From Poriferisodalis sp965204195 (lineage in GTDB: Bacteria; Actinomycetota; Acidimicrobiia; Acidimicrobiales; Poriferisodalaceae): 64,000 nucleotides of DNA. Below are positions 57,346 to 64,000 of the stretch, in pieces. Position numbers and translations under genes: made by a program. Under the pieces are notes generated by a model, which had not been told where the DNA came from, made no database searches, and saw only the letters and a program-made list of their open reading frames with translations. The stretch is from NCBI RefSeq assembly GCF_965204195.1, contig NZ_OZ241975.1, positions 248,001 through 312,000 of the forward strand. Direction: 5' to 3'. Every line of letters starts with the position of its first letter. Position 1 is the stretch's first letter.

Positions 57346-57462
57346 GGGGTGGGCGGGGGCAGGTGTGCCCGCGCGCAGTTCGCAGCGCCAAAGCCCGTCC
57401 ACCTCGTAGCGGGCGGCGCTGCGCTTGTTTGAAGCACGGGTGCGCCTGCCCCCGCCCACCCC
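57346..57462. repeat. Dispersed inverted-repeat element, copy C
   Basis: 117 bp, only a few differences from copy B, with the same perfect 18-bp terminal inverted repeats. It fills most of the 209-nt lysC-asd spacer, so it could attenuate or terminate read-through between the two genes. Confidence 0.85.
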
Positions 57463-57496
57463 GGTAATTCACAAAAGACCGCCGAAGGAGCCTCGG

Positions 57497-57502
57497 TAGC
57501 CT
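57497..57502 (+). promoter_or_regulatory. Candidate -10 box for asd
   Basis: TAGCCT ends 7 nt before ATG 57510. GAAGGAG (57484-57490) is too far from the ATG to be a ribosome binding site. Confidence 0.45.
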
Positions 57503-57509
57503 TGACCCC

Positions 57510-58529
57510 ATGCGAGTAGGAATCGTCGGAGCCACCGGCCAGGTAGGCGGTGTGATGCGGGCCATCCTGGCCGAGCGAGCATTCCCGATCGACGAGCTGC
57601 GGCTCTTCGCGTCGGCCCGCTCAGCCGGCCGCAAGATCGGTTGGAACGGATCCGAAGTCACCGTCGAGGATGCCGCCGAAGCCGACTTCACCGGTCTCGA
57701 CATAGCCCTGTTCTCCGCAGGCAAGACCACCTCGCGAGCCATCTCCGAGCGCGTCGCTTCGCAAGGCCCGACGGTCATCGACAACTCGTCTGCGTGGCGC
57801 ATGGACCCCGATGTGCCGCTGGTGGTGCCCGAGGTGAACGCCAAGGAGGTGTTCAACGCTCCCAAGGGGATCATCGCCAATCCCAACTGCACCACGATGG
57901 CGGCGATGCCGGTGCTGGCACCGCTGCATGCCGAGGCCGGTTTGACCTCGATGGTGGCTGCCACCTACCAGGCCGTGTCCGGTGCCGGTCTGGCCGGTGT
58001 CGACGAGCTCGACCAGGCGCTGTCCGCAACGAGGGACGGTGCCGCCGCCCTCACCTACGACGGCGACGCTGTCGGCCATCCCGAGCCCGACAAGTTCCCC
58101 GGGCCGATCGCGCACAACGTGCTGGCGCAGGCTGGCAGCTTCGTCGACGACGGCCTCGGCGAGACCGACGAGGAGCAGAAGCTCCGCTTCGAGAGCCGCA
58201 AGATCCTGGGCATTCCCGATCTGGCGGTGTCGGGCACCTGCGTGCGGGTGCCGGTGTTCACCGGCCATTCGCTGGCGCTGAACCTGCGCTTCGAGAGACC
58301 GATCTCGCCCGAGCGGGCCACCGAGCTGCTGGCAGAAGCGCCAGGCGTGGAGCTGGCCGAGGTGCCCACGCCATTACAGGCGGCAGGTCGCGACCCCTCC
58401 TATGTAGGCCGCATCCGCCGCGACCCCACGGTCGAGCACGGCCTGGCGCTGTTCGTAGTAGGAGACAACCTCCGCAAAGGCGCCGCCCTCAACGCCGTCC
58501 AAATCGCCGAGGTTCTCTCGGCGACCTGA
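57510..58529 (+). CDS. asd: Aspartate-semialdehyde dehydrogenase
   Basis: Second step of the aspartate pathway, 339 residues. The NADP-binding start is MRVGIVGATGQVGGVMRAIL, the catalytic cysteine sits in IIANPNCTTMAAMPVL, and VAATYQAVSGAGLAGVDEL follows. Own promoter likely despite following lysC. The 3' end overlaps a 32-bp tandem duplication that includes the stop codon. Confidence 0.93.
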   Translation: MRVGIVGATGQVGGVMRAILAERAFPIDELRLFASARSAGRKIGWNGSEVTVEDAAEADFTGLDIALFSAGKTTSRAISERVASQGPTVIDNSSAWRMDPDVPLVVPEVNAKEVFNAPKGIIANPNCTTMAAMPVLAPLHAEAGLTSMVAATYQAVSGAGLAGVDELDQALSATRDGAAALTYDGDAVGHPEPDKFPGPIAHNVLAQAGSFVDDGLGETDEEQKLRFESRKILGIPDLAVSGTCVRVPVFTGHSLALNLRFERPISPERATELLAEAPGVELAEVPTPLQAAGRDPSYVGRIRRDPTVEHGLALFVVGDNLRKGAALNAVQIAEVLSAT

Positions 58530-58569
58530 GACACAGTGCCGAGGTTCTCTCGGCGACTTGAGACACAGT
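58506..58569 (+). repeat. 32-bp tandem duplication over the asd stop codon
   Basis: GCCGAGGTTCTCTCGGCGAC, then CTGAGACACAGT, is present twice in a row (58506-58537 and 58538-58569) with one base difference. A third, shorter match follows at 58570. Each unit has GCCGAG...CTCGGC, which can pair, so it may work as a small terminator. Confidence 0.75.
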
Positions 58570-58586
58570 GCCGAGGCCCTCGCCGC

Positions 58587-59606
58587 CTAGCCGCGGCGCA
58601 CCACGACTTCGGCGCCCGGCACTTCGGGTTCGTCGTCGACGATCTCGGCCGGGAAGCCGGGAGCGGTGACGGTCTGCCCGGTGGCGTCCTCGAGCCGCCG
58701 GATGATGTTCGGCGACCACTCCCGGTCGCCATAGCGAGCGGCCCCGTCGGCGAACACCTCCACCAGCACCGGCGACAGCTCCAGCGGCAGGCCCTGCTCG
58801 GCTGCGATGTCGGCGAACAGGCCAATGTCCTTGCACACCAGGTCCATGGTGAAGTTGATGTCACGCGAGCCGTTCAGGATCACCTGGCTCTCGGTCTCGT
58901 GGACGAAGGAGTTGCCGGAGCTGATGCGGATAGCTTCGTAGGTGGTGGCCAGGTCCATGCCCGCCGCCTGGGAGGTGGCCAGGGCTTCGCACAGCGAGAC
59001 CAGGTTGGCGGTGGCGAGATAGTTCGTCACCACTTTCAGAATCGATGCCGAACCCAGCGGACCGGTGTGCAGGATGCGCCGACCCATGGTCACGAGCAGC
59101 GGCAGCATTGCTTCGAAGGTGCCGCGCTCGCCGCCGGCGAAGATCGAGATGTTGCCGGTGGCAGCCCGGTGGCAGCCGCCCGACACCGGGCAGTCGATCG
59201 CGGCGCCGCCCGCCGCCTCCACCAGCGCACCCAACCGGCGCACCTCATGATGATCAGTAGTGCTCATCTCAGCCCAGATCTTCACCCCCGACCCAGCCGA
59301 GCCCGACGAGGCCGCCGAGCCAAACCCAGCCAGCACTCCATCAGGCGCCTCCAGCACCGCCGCAACCGCAGCAGGCGAAGGCAAGCAGGTAATCACCACA
59401 TCACAGCGTTCCGCGAGTTCAGCCCCAGAGCCAGCCGTCGAGGCACCAGCCTCAAGAAACGGCGCCATAGCCCCCGGATCCAAGTCGCGCACCACCAGCT
59501 CAAACCCATTGCGCAACAAAGACCCAGCCAGCTTCCCCCCAACATTTCCCAGCCCAACAAACCCCACACACCGGGCGCGGGCGGATCCGGAAAGTACCTC
59601 TGCCAT
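58587..59606 (-). CDS. 3-hydroxyisobutyrate dehydrogenase-family oxidoreductase
   Basis: NAD(P)-dependent beta-hydroxyacid dehydrogenase of 339 residues: GFVGLGNVGGKLAGSLLRNG (nucleotide site), DCPVSGGCHRAATGNISIFA (substrate site), and the catalytic lysine in SILKVVTNYLATANLVSLCE. ATG 59606 begins 13 residues before the Rossmann motif. Substrate (hydroxyisobutyrate, tartronate semialdehyde or other) not determinable. The Ala/Gly/Ser-rich insert near residues 100-110 is unusual. Confidence 0.85.
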   Translation of the reverse strand: MAEVLSGSARARCVGFVGLGNVGGKLAGSLLRNGFELVVRDLDPGAMAPFLEAGASTAGSGAELAERCDVVITCLPSPAAVAAVLEAPDGVLAGFGSAASSGSAGSGVKIWAEMSTTDHHEVRRLGALVEAAGGAAIDCPVSGGCHRAATGNISIFAGGERGTFEAMLPLLVTMGRRILHTGPLGSASILKVVTNYLATANLVSLCEALATSQAAGMDLATTYEAIRISSGNSFVHETESQVILNGSRDINFTMDLVCKDIGLFADIAAEQGLPLELSPVLVEVFADGAARYGDREWSPNIIRRLEDATGQTVTAPGFPAEIVDDEPEVPGAEVVVRRG

Positions 59607-59672
59607 AACGCAAGTATCCGCCGCCCGCGACCCAGGTCGAGAACGCAGCGAGACTTGCGCCACCAATTGTCG

Positions 59673-59697
59673 AAAGCGCAGGCAAAGCCTGCGCTTT
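59673..59697 (-). terminator. Perfect hairpin downstream of tRNA-Pro
   Basis: AAAGCGCAGGC and its exact complement around a 3-nt loop. It lacks a clear U-tract but is a strong terminator-like stem 49 nt after the tRNA end. Confidence 0.55.
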
Positions 59698-59705
59698 CTG
59701 TTGTT

Positions 59706-59736
59706 GCGAGCGTGGGGCGAAGCCCTTCACGCTCGC
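59706..59736 (-). terminator. Strong hairpin directly after tRNA-Pro
   Basis: Outer stem GCGAGCGTG/CACGCTCGC encloses inner GGGC-GAA-GCCC. It begins 9 nt past the tRNA end and could guide 3' processing or termination. Confidence 0.5.
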
Positions 59737-59745
59737 ACTAACCAG

Positions 59746-59819
<74 letters not shown>

Positions 59820-59899
59820 TATGCGACCGCCGCGAGCCGATCGCTCCGGCCGAAGCTACCGGTCCGGCACGCAGGAGCGCTACAGGAAGACGAGCCGGC

Positions 59900-60286
59900 T
59901 CAGCCCGTGCTCGCGGCGTCCCGCTGCAGCAGTTCCTGCGCGGTGCGCCGCAGCAGCAGCGGGTTGAGCGGCTTGACCAGCCACGCATCGGCATCGGAGC
60001 GCCGTGCCAGGAAGACGTCGGCTTCGCGGTCGGCCAGCATCAGCACCGGCACCCGCGGCAGCCGCCCCATGCCCGACTCCAGCCGCAGGTCCAGGCAGGT
60101 GGCCATGCCGCCCATGTTCCCGATCTGGAAGTCGAGGATCACCAAGTCCGGTGTGCTCGCCTCCACGGCAGGCCGGACGTCGTGTCCGGACCGCACGACC
60201 CGGAAGGTCACCTCGGGGGCGGAAAGCGCCGCGGCCACCTCTTCGACGACCCAGTCGGCGTCAGTGGCCAGCAGCACGTCGGTCAC
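59900..60286 (-). CDS. Response regulator receiver-domain protein
   Basis: 128 residues, receiver domain only, with the phospho-acceptor Asp in PDLVILDFQIGNMGGM and the conserved Lys in DAWLVKPLNP. No output domain and no kinase alongside, so a stand-alone signalling or adaptor role. GTG 60286 is preferred; TACGCT ends 8 nt before it. Confidence 0.8.
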   Translation of the reverse strand: MTDVLLATDADWVVEEVAAALSAPEVTFRVVRSGHDVRPAVEASTPDLVILDFQIGNMGGMATCLDLRLESGMGRLPRVPVLMLADREADVFLARRSDADAWLVKPLNPLLLRRTAQELLQRDAASTG

Positions 60287-60294
60287 GGTGGCGC

Positions 60295-60300
60295 AGCGTA
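60295..60300 (-). promoter_or_regulatory. Candidate -10 box for the receiver-domain gene
   Basis: On the minus strand TACGCT ends 8 nt before GTG 60286. Confidence 0.4.
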
Positions 60301-60456
60301 ATGGGACCCACAAGCCCCTGTGCCGTGCCTCGGGGCCGCGCTGGCGGTCCGCTCGCTTCCGCTGCGTGCTGGCTGCGCTGACGAGCAGTTCGGGCCCGGC
60401 TCCGCTTGCGGGGTCAGCCTCTAGAGTTCGGGCCGCCGCCGATGCAAGGAGCCGTG

Positions 60457-61962
60457 GTGAAGGTACGTCTGCGCCGTCGCGGGTTCGCGCGTCTCGTGGT
60501 TGCCGCGCTGCTGCTGTCGGCGGTGTTGGGCCTGGTCGCCATGCCGGCGTCAGCGCACGACGACCCCGAAATACCGCACGTGATCCCCGATGATCCCACC
60601 ACGCCTCATATCACCGGGGAGGCGCGCCCTCGCCAGATCGTCGTGGTGGAGGTGAACGGGCTGATCGACCCGATCATGGCGTCGTACATCAAGCGTCAGC
60701 TCGTCACCGCGACCGGGCTGCACGCGATCGGCGTGGTGCTGCAGATCGACAGCGCCGGCACCACGCTCGACGACGGTGAGCTGGTCGACTTGCTCGACAG
60801 CGTTCGCCTCGCGCACCTGCCGGTAGGGGTGTGGGTGGGCCCCAGCGGGGCGCAAGCGCTCGGCGGCGCCGCCCATTTGGCCACCACAGCCGACTTCGCC
60901 GCGATTGCACCCGGCGGGCGCATTGGTGAGTTCACCGCCGTGGCGGGCCTCGTCCATGCCCACGGCGCCGCCTCGCGGCGCGAAAGTCAGCAAGGTGCCG
61001 CCTCGCGGCACGACAGCCAACTCGGCGCGGGCGCTAGCGGAGTTGACAGGGGCGATGTCCACAGCCACGAGGGCGACGGGCTTCACTCGGGCACGAGCGT
61101 CCGCTACTACGACGCCGACACCGCGAAGGGTGCCGGCCTCACCCACAGCACGGCACCGGTGATCGGCGAGTTCATCTTCGCCATGTCCGATGAGGGCCTG
61201 CTGCCGCCGATCGGCCAGAACGTGACCGGCCACGACGGCGTGGTCCGGCGGGCCCCGGCCGACGACGTGGTCGTGTCATTCGTCAAGCTGCCGCTGCTCG
61301 ACGGGCTCTTCCACACCGCTGCCAGCCCGGCCGTTGCCTACTTGCTGCTGGTGGCTGGGCTGTCGTTGCTGTTGCTTGACTTCTACACCGGCGGCATCGG
61401 CATCGCCGCCATGGTCGCAGCCGTGTGCGGGCTGCTCGCCGCGTTCGGCCTGGGGACGCTCGACATCCGGCCGTGGGCGCTGGTGCTGATCATCGCCGGC
61501 TTCGTGTCGTTCGCGGTGGACATTCAGACAGGTGTGCCGCGCTTTTGGACTGTGGCCGGCGGCGCAGCAGTGCTTGCCGGCTCGCTGACGCTGTTCGGTC
61601 AGCACTCGATGAGCTGGATCCCGCTGCTGGTGGGCTTGGTTGGCGTCGGCACCTTCGTGCTGTCGGGCCTGCCTGCGCTGGTCCGCACCCGCTACGGCAC
61701 CGCCACCGTGGGGCGGGAGTGGCTGATCGGGGTGGAGGGCGCTGCGGTCACCGATGTCGATCCCGACGGGACCGTCGAGGTCCATGGCGCGCGCTGGCGG
61801 GCCCGCGTCAACCGTCTCACGCCGCTGCAGGCGGGCGAGCCGCTGCGCGTCAGCGGCCTGAGCGGGGTGGTGCTGGAGGTGGAGCCGCTCGAAGGAGCGG
61901 CGAGGGACTACCGGGAGATGAGAAAAAAACGGGCTGATTCGACGGTTTCCGAAACCGAATGA
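60457..61962 (+). CDS. NfeD-family membrane protein with ClpP-like N-domain
   Basis: 501 residues from GTG 60457, which follows AAGGAG by 5 nt. In order: signal peptide (~1-33, ending MPASAHD), ClpP/crotonase-like domain (VVVEVNGLIDPIMASYIKRQ), a Ser/His/Gly-rich insert (~170-210, with a repeated QGAASRHDSQLGA-like unit), four or five membrane helices (~290-430) and an NfeD C-terminal OB fold (EWLIGVEGAAVTD). The usual protease motif ASAG reads GAQALGGAAHLA here, so the nucleophile serine seems absent. Usually partners a stomatin/SPFH protein; none seen here. Confidence 0.8.
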   Translation: MKVRLRRRGFARLVVAALLLSAVLGLVAMPASAHDDPEIPHVIPDDPTTPHITGEARPRQIVVVEVNGLIDPIMASYIKRQLVTATGLHAIGVVLQIDSAGTTLDDGELVDLLDSVRLAHLPVGVWVGPSGAQALGGAAHLATTADFAAIAPGGRIGEFTAVAGLVHAHGAASRRESQQGAASRHDSQLGAGASGVDRGDVHSHEGDGLHSGTSVRYYDADTAKGAGLTHSTAPVIGEFIFAMSDEGLLPPIGQNVTGHDGVVRRAPADDVVVSFVKLPLLDGLFHTAASPAVAYLLLVAGLSLLLLDFYTGGIGIAAMVAAVCGLLAAFGLGTLDIRPWALVLIIAGFVSFAVDIQTGVPRFWTVAGGAAVLAGSLTLFGQHSMSWIPLLVGLVGVGTFVLSGLPALVRTRYGTATVGREWLIGVEGAAVTDVDPDGTVEVHGARWRARVNRLTPLQAGEPLRVSGLSGVVLEVEPLEGAARDYREMRKKRADSTVSETE

Positions 61963-61977
61963 GGTTTCGTTTACCTC

Positions 61978-62006
61978 TTGTCAAGCGATTTTTCGTGATC
62001 TAGTGT
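61978..62006 (+). promoter_or_regulatory. whiB promoter
   Basis: TTGTCA, 17-nt spacer, TAGTGT: a good sigma-70-type promoter in an AT-richer stretch, 21 nt before the ATG. Leaves a short leader with AAGGGGG as ribosome binding site. Confidence 0.6.
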
Positions 62007-62027
62007 CCCCTCCGACAAGGGGGACAT

Positions 62028-62294
62028 ATGAGCGCTCTGCTGGTCGACGAGTGGCAGGACAAGGCAGCCTGCAGAGGACCTCAGGCGGCGGTTTTCTTCC
62101 CGCCGCCCCGCACCGAGCGGCGCGACGAGAAAGCTGAGCGTGAAGCCCGAGCCAAGGCCATCTGCGGCCAGTGCTCGGTGATCGACGACTGTCTCGACCA
62201 TGCGCTCGACGTGGGCGAGGCGCACGGCATCTGGGGCGGGCGCAACGAAATCGAGCGCCGCAACATGCTGATGCTGCGCACCGACGCCAGCTAG
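62028..62294 (+). CDS. WhiB-like iron-sulfur transcription factor
   Basis: 88 residues. The four cluster cysteines are in KAACRG and AICGQCSVIDDCLDHAL, followed by the turn GIWGGRNEIERR that contacts the sigma factor. Wbl proteins bind a redox-sensitive 4Fe-4S cluster and sigma region 4 and are confined to actinobacteria and their phages, supporting the taxon. Which Wbl class it belongs to cannot be fixed from this alone. Confidence 0.92.
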   Translation: MSALLVDEWQDKAACRGPQAAVFFPPPRTERRDEKAEREARAKAICGQCSVIDDCLDHALDVGEAHGIWGGRNEIERRNMLMLRTDAS

Positions 62295-62316
62295 CGCTCT
62301 CCCGCCTGTCGTCGTC

Positions 62317-62409
62317 CGCTCTTGTTCGCTGCGCTCACGGGCCGCTCGGGCCACGGCTTCGCACCGTACTTCCCGCTCCTGCTCGCTTCGCTCGCGGGCC
62401 GCTCGGGCC
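62317..62409. repeat. Paired 36-bp repeats in convergent whiB-selB spacer
   Basis: Two ~36-bp units (62317-62352 and 62374-62409) both ending GGGCCGCTCGGGCC, rich in self-complementary GCTCGCTTCGCTCGC-like sequence. Probably a terminator region between the convergent genes; similar sequence occurs near 60340-60420. No gene in this 128-nt spacer. Confidence 0.5.
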
Positions 62410-62422
62410 CTGGGCTCAGCCT

Positions 62423-64000
62423 CTAGCCAGATACTTCGGGCAGCCGCGGCCCGGCGATGCGCAGGTCCCCGCGCCGCCGCGTCACCCCTGTCCTGTCCAG
62501 GTAGCCCACCAGCGGCAGCGCGTACTTCCGCGTGGTGCCGAGTGCTTCGCGGATCTCAGCCACGGTGACGCCGTCGGGCTGAGCGCTGAGCAGGTCGGCG
62601 ATTCGCTCAGCTGCGGCCTCGATGGCGGACGCCGCAAACCAGACCCCGTCCGCGTGCACGAGATCGCCGCGCGCGGCCAGTGCAAGAAGCTCCCGCTGGC
62701 CGACGCCGCTCGGTTCAGGCGGGGAGAAGGGCGCTGCGGCGAGTTCGGCGATGACCGGGTGGTCGGCAAGGACATCAGCCGCGTCGGCCGGCCGGGCACG
62801 CCCCGCTTCGATGGCGACGCCGTCGAGCATGTCGATCGCGAGCCGCTGGCGTTCGTCGAGCCCGGCCAAGTCCAAACCGAGGGGGCCGGCGCGCTCGATC
62901 CGTTCCCGGAGATCGTCCACCAGCGCCTCGACCAGTTCGGACGGCGCCACCCAGCCGCCCAGCACCGGCTCCACCCGCTCGCCGGTGAGCCGCTCGAGCT
63001 GCGTCGCCTCGATCCACCCGCGTTCGGCCACTAGGCGCTCGATACGGGCGTCGGGTTTCGCGACCGCAGCCCGGAGTTGCGGATCGGGATCGAGCACGGT
63101 GCCGCCGCCCACGGTCTGCCCCCGGCCGAAGTCGCGCAGCACGAAGCGATCTCCCAACACGAGCGGCAGCGCGACCGGCAGGTGCAGCCGGGCGTAGCCG
63201 GTCTCGCCGGGGGAGATGCGCTCGGGCCCGAGCACGCGCAGCCGCACCGGCCACTCGCCCGAGCCCAGGTACAGGGCGTAGGCGCCTCGCCGGGTCACAT
63301 CGCTGCCAAGGCTGCCAAGCACGGTCAGCTCCACGTCGACGCTGCGGGTGTGGTGCCACTGGTCGGATCGCACCAGAGCGATGCCGCGGCCCAGGTCGTC
63401 GGCGTCGACACCCGTGAGATTGAGCGCGACACGGTGCCCCGGGCCGATGCGCTCGACCGCGGTGCTCTGGGTCTGGATTGCTCGCACCCGCGCAGCGCGG
63501 CCGCCTGGCGCCGTCCGCAGCTCGTCGCCGGCTGCGATGCTGCCGCCCGCGAGCGTGCCGGTCACGATGCGCCCCGCCCCGGTCGCGGCGAAGGACCGGT
63601 CGATCCACAGGCGCGGCCGGTCCCGGTCGGCCGCGGTGGGCGTGGCAGCGCACAGATCGTCGAGCGCGCCGCGCAGCTCGTCGAGACCGGTGCCGTCGAT
63701 GGCGTCGGTGGCCACCACCGGTGCGTCAGCCAAAAACGTGCCCTCGACGTGGTCGGCGATGTCGAGACGGGCCAGCTCGGCGAGCTCATCGTCGACGAGG
63801 CCGATCTGGCTGAGCACCACGACGCCGTGGGAGATGCCGAGCAGTTCCAGGATCGCCAGGTGCTCGGCCGATTGCGGCTTCCAGCCTTCGGGTGCCGCCA
63901 CCACGAACAGCGAGGCATCCACGGCCCCCACGCCGGCCAGCATGTTCTTCACGAAGCGGATGTGCCCGGGCACGTCCACGAAGCTGACCTGCCGCCCCGA
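62423..64000 (-). CDS. selB: Selenocysteine-specific elongation factor SelB (5' end outside window)
   Basis: Carries Sec-tRNA to UGA codons with a SECIS element. The visible part starts in the GTPase domain (VSFVDVPGHIRFVKNMLAGV, the G3 motif); G1 lies beyond the right edge. It continues through translation-factor beta barrels (GRIVTGTLAGGSI) to the C-terminal winged helices, ending ALPLVGYLDRTGVTRRRGDL, diagnostic for SelB. The G4 guanine-recognition motif, usually (N/T)KxD, reads LSQIGLVDD here, lacking both Lys and Asp. No selenoprotein or tRNA-Sec was found in the window. Confidence 0.88.
   Translation of the reverse strand, partial: SGRQVSFVDVPGHIRFVKNMLAGVGAVDASLFVVAAPEGWKPQSAEHLAILELLGISHGVVVLSQIGLVDDELAELARLDIADHVEGTFLADAPVVATDAIDGTGLDELRGALDDLCAATPTAADRDRPRLWIDRSFAATGAGRIVTGTLAGGSIAAGDELRTAPGGRAARVRAIQTQSTAVERIGPGHRVALNLTGVDADDLGRGIALVRSDQWHHTRSVDVELTVLGSLGSDVTRRGAYALYLGSGEWPVRLRVLGPERISPGETGYARLHLPVALPLVLGDRFVLRDFGRGQTVGGGTVLDPDPQLRAAVAKPDARIERLVAERGWIEATQLERLTGERVEPVLGGWVAPSELVEALVDDLRERIERAGPLGLDLAGLDERQRLAIDMLDGVAIEAGRARPADAADVLADHPVIAELAAAPFSPPEPSGVGQRELLALAARGDLVHADGVWFAASAIEAAAERIADLLSAQPDGVTVAEIREALGTTRKYALPLVGYLDRTGVTRRRGDLRIAGPRLPEVSG

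Noticed and set aside
48987..57462. Inverted-repeat elements as insertion sequences
   Set aside because: Only ~117 bp, no transposase frame and no clear target duplications.

Overview
The window is high-GC bacterial DNA and reads as a Gram-positive-type actinobacterium, most likely an Acidimicrobiia-like lineage (inference). Supporting signs are a four-cysteine Wbl regulator, an acyl-CoA carboxylase epsilon subunit beside its beta subunit, a dispersed menaquinone pathway, cell-wall-binding type 2 (CWB2) surface proteins, and many genes with a TAnnnT -10 box only 6-9 nt before the start codon, which suggests leaderless transcription. No rRNA, CRISPR array, transposase or phage structural gene was seen. 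There is one tRNA (Pro, anticodon CGG).

Layout. 1-7.4 kb is a defence segment: a DUF1156 DNA methylase (cut by the window edge), a DUF499 ATPase, and a convergent DarT/DarG ADP-ribosylation toxin-antitoxin pair. 7.5-10.8 kb is a nucleoside by-product salvage operon (mtnA plus an aldolase-dehydrogenase fusion). 11-40 kb holds the menaquinone genes menE, menC, menH, menD and menF. They are split apart by a surface-protein island: a CWB2/ligand-binding protein, two paralogous units each made of a secreted subtilase-propeptide-like gene plus a ~2,040-residue kexin-like protease, a DUF234 ATPase, and a secreted trypsin-like protease. Scraps of menE and menC lie between the island segments.

The most striking signal is in this island. 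All three CWB2 loci start with a long homopolymer just inside the predicted start (13 C, 10 G and 17 G). In this assembly each tract puts the predicted ATG out of frame with the secreted protein by a shift that one added or lost base would repair. The two protease units share promoter, start and tract but have diverged in the propeptide and catalytic halves, while their last ~3.4 kb looks identical. This resembles a phase-variable, recombining surface-protease system; homopolymer sequencing error must be excluded.

Other notable features are an isochorismate synthase fused in frame to a complete MerR-type regulator, and a MenD split into two overlapping reading frames. From 40 to 64 kb the content is mainly housekeeping and metabolic: a TetR/MttB-like pair, acyl-CoA ligase, 5'-3' exonuclease, MazEF, accD-accE-CoA transferase, two HTTM membrane proteins, a MeaA-type mutase with aat, cyclophilin, lysC and asd, a dehydrogenase, tRNA-Pro, a response regulator, NfeD, WhiB and SelB (cut by the right edge). 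Three copies of a ~117-bp inverted-repeat element lie between genes at 49.0, 55.9 and 57.4 kb.
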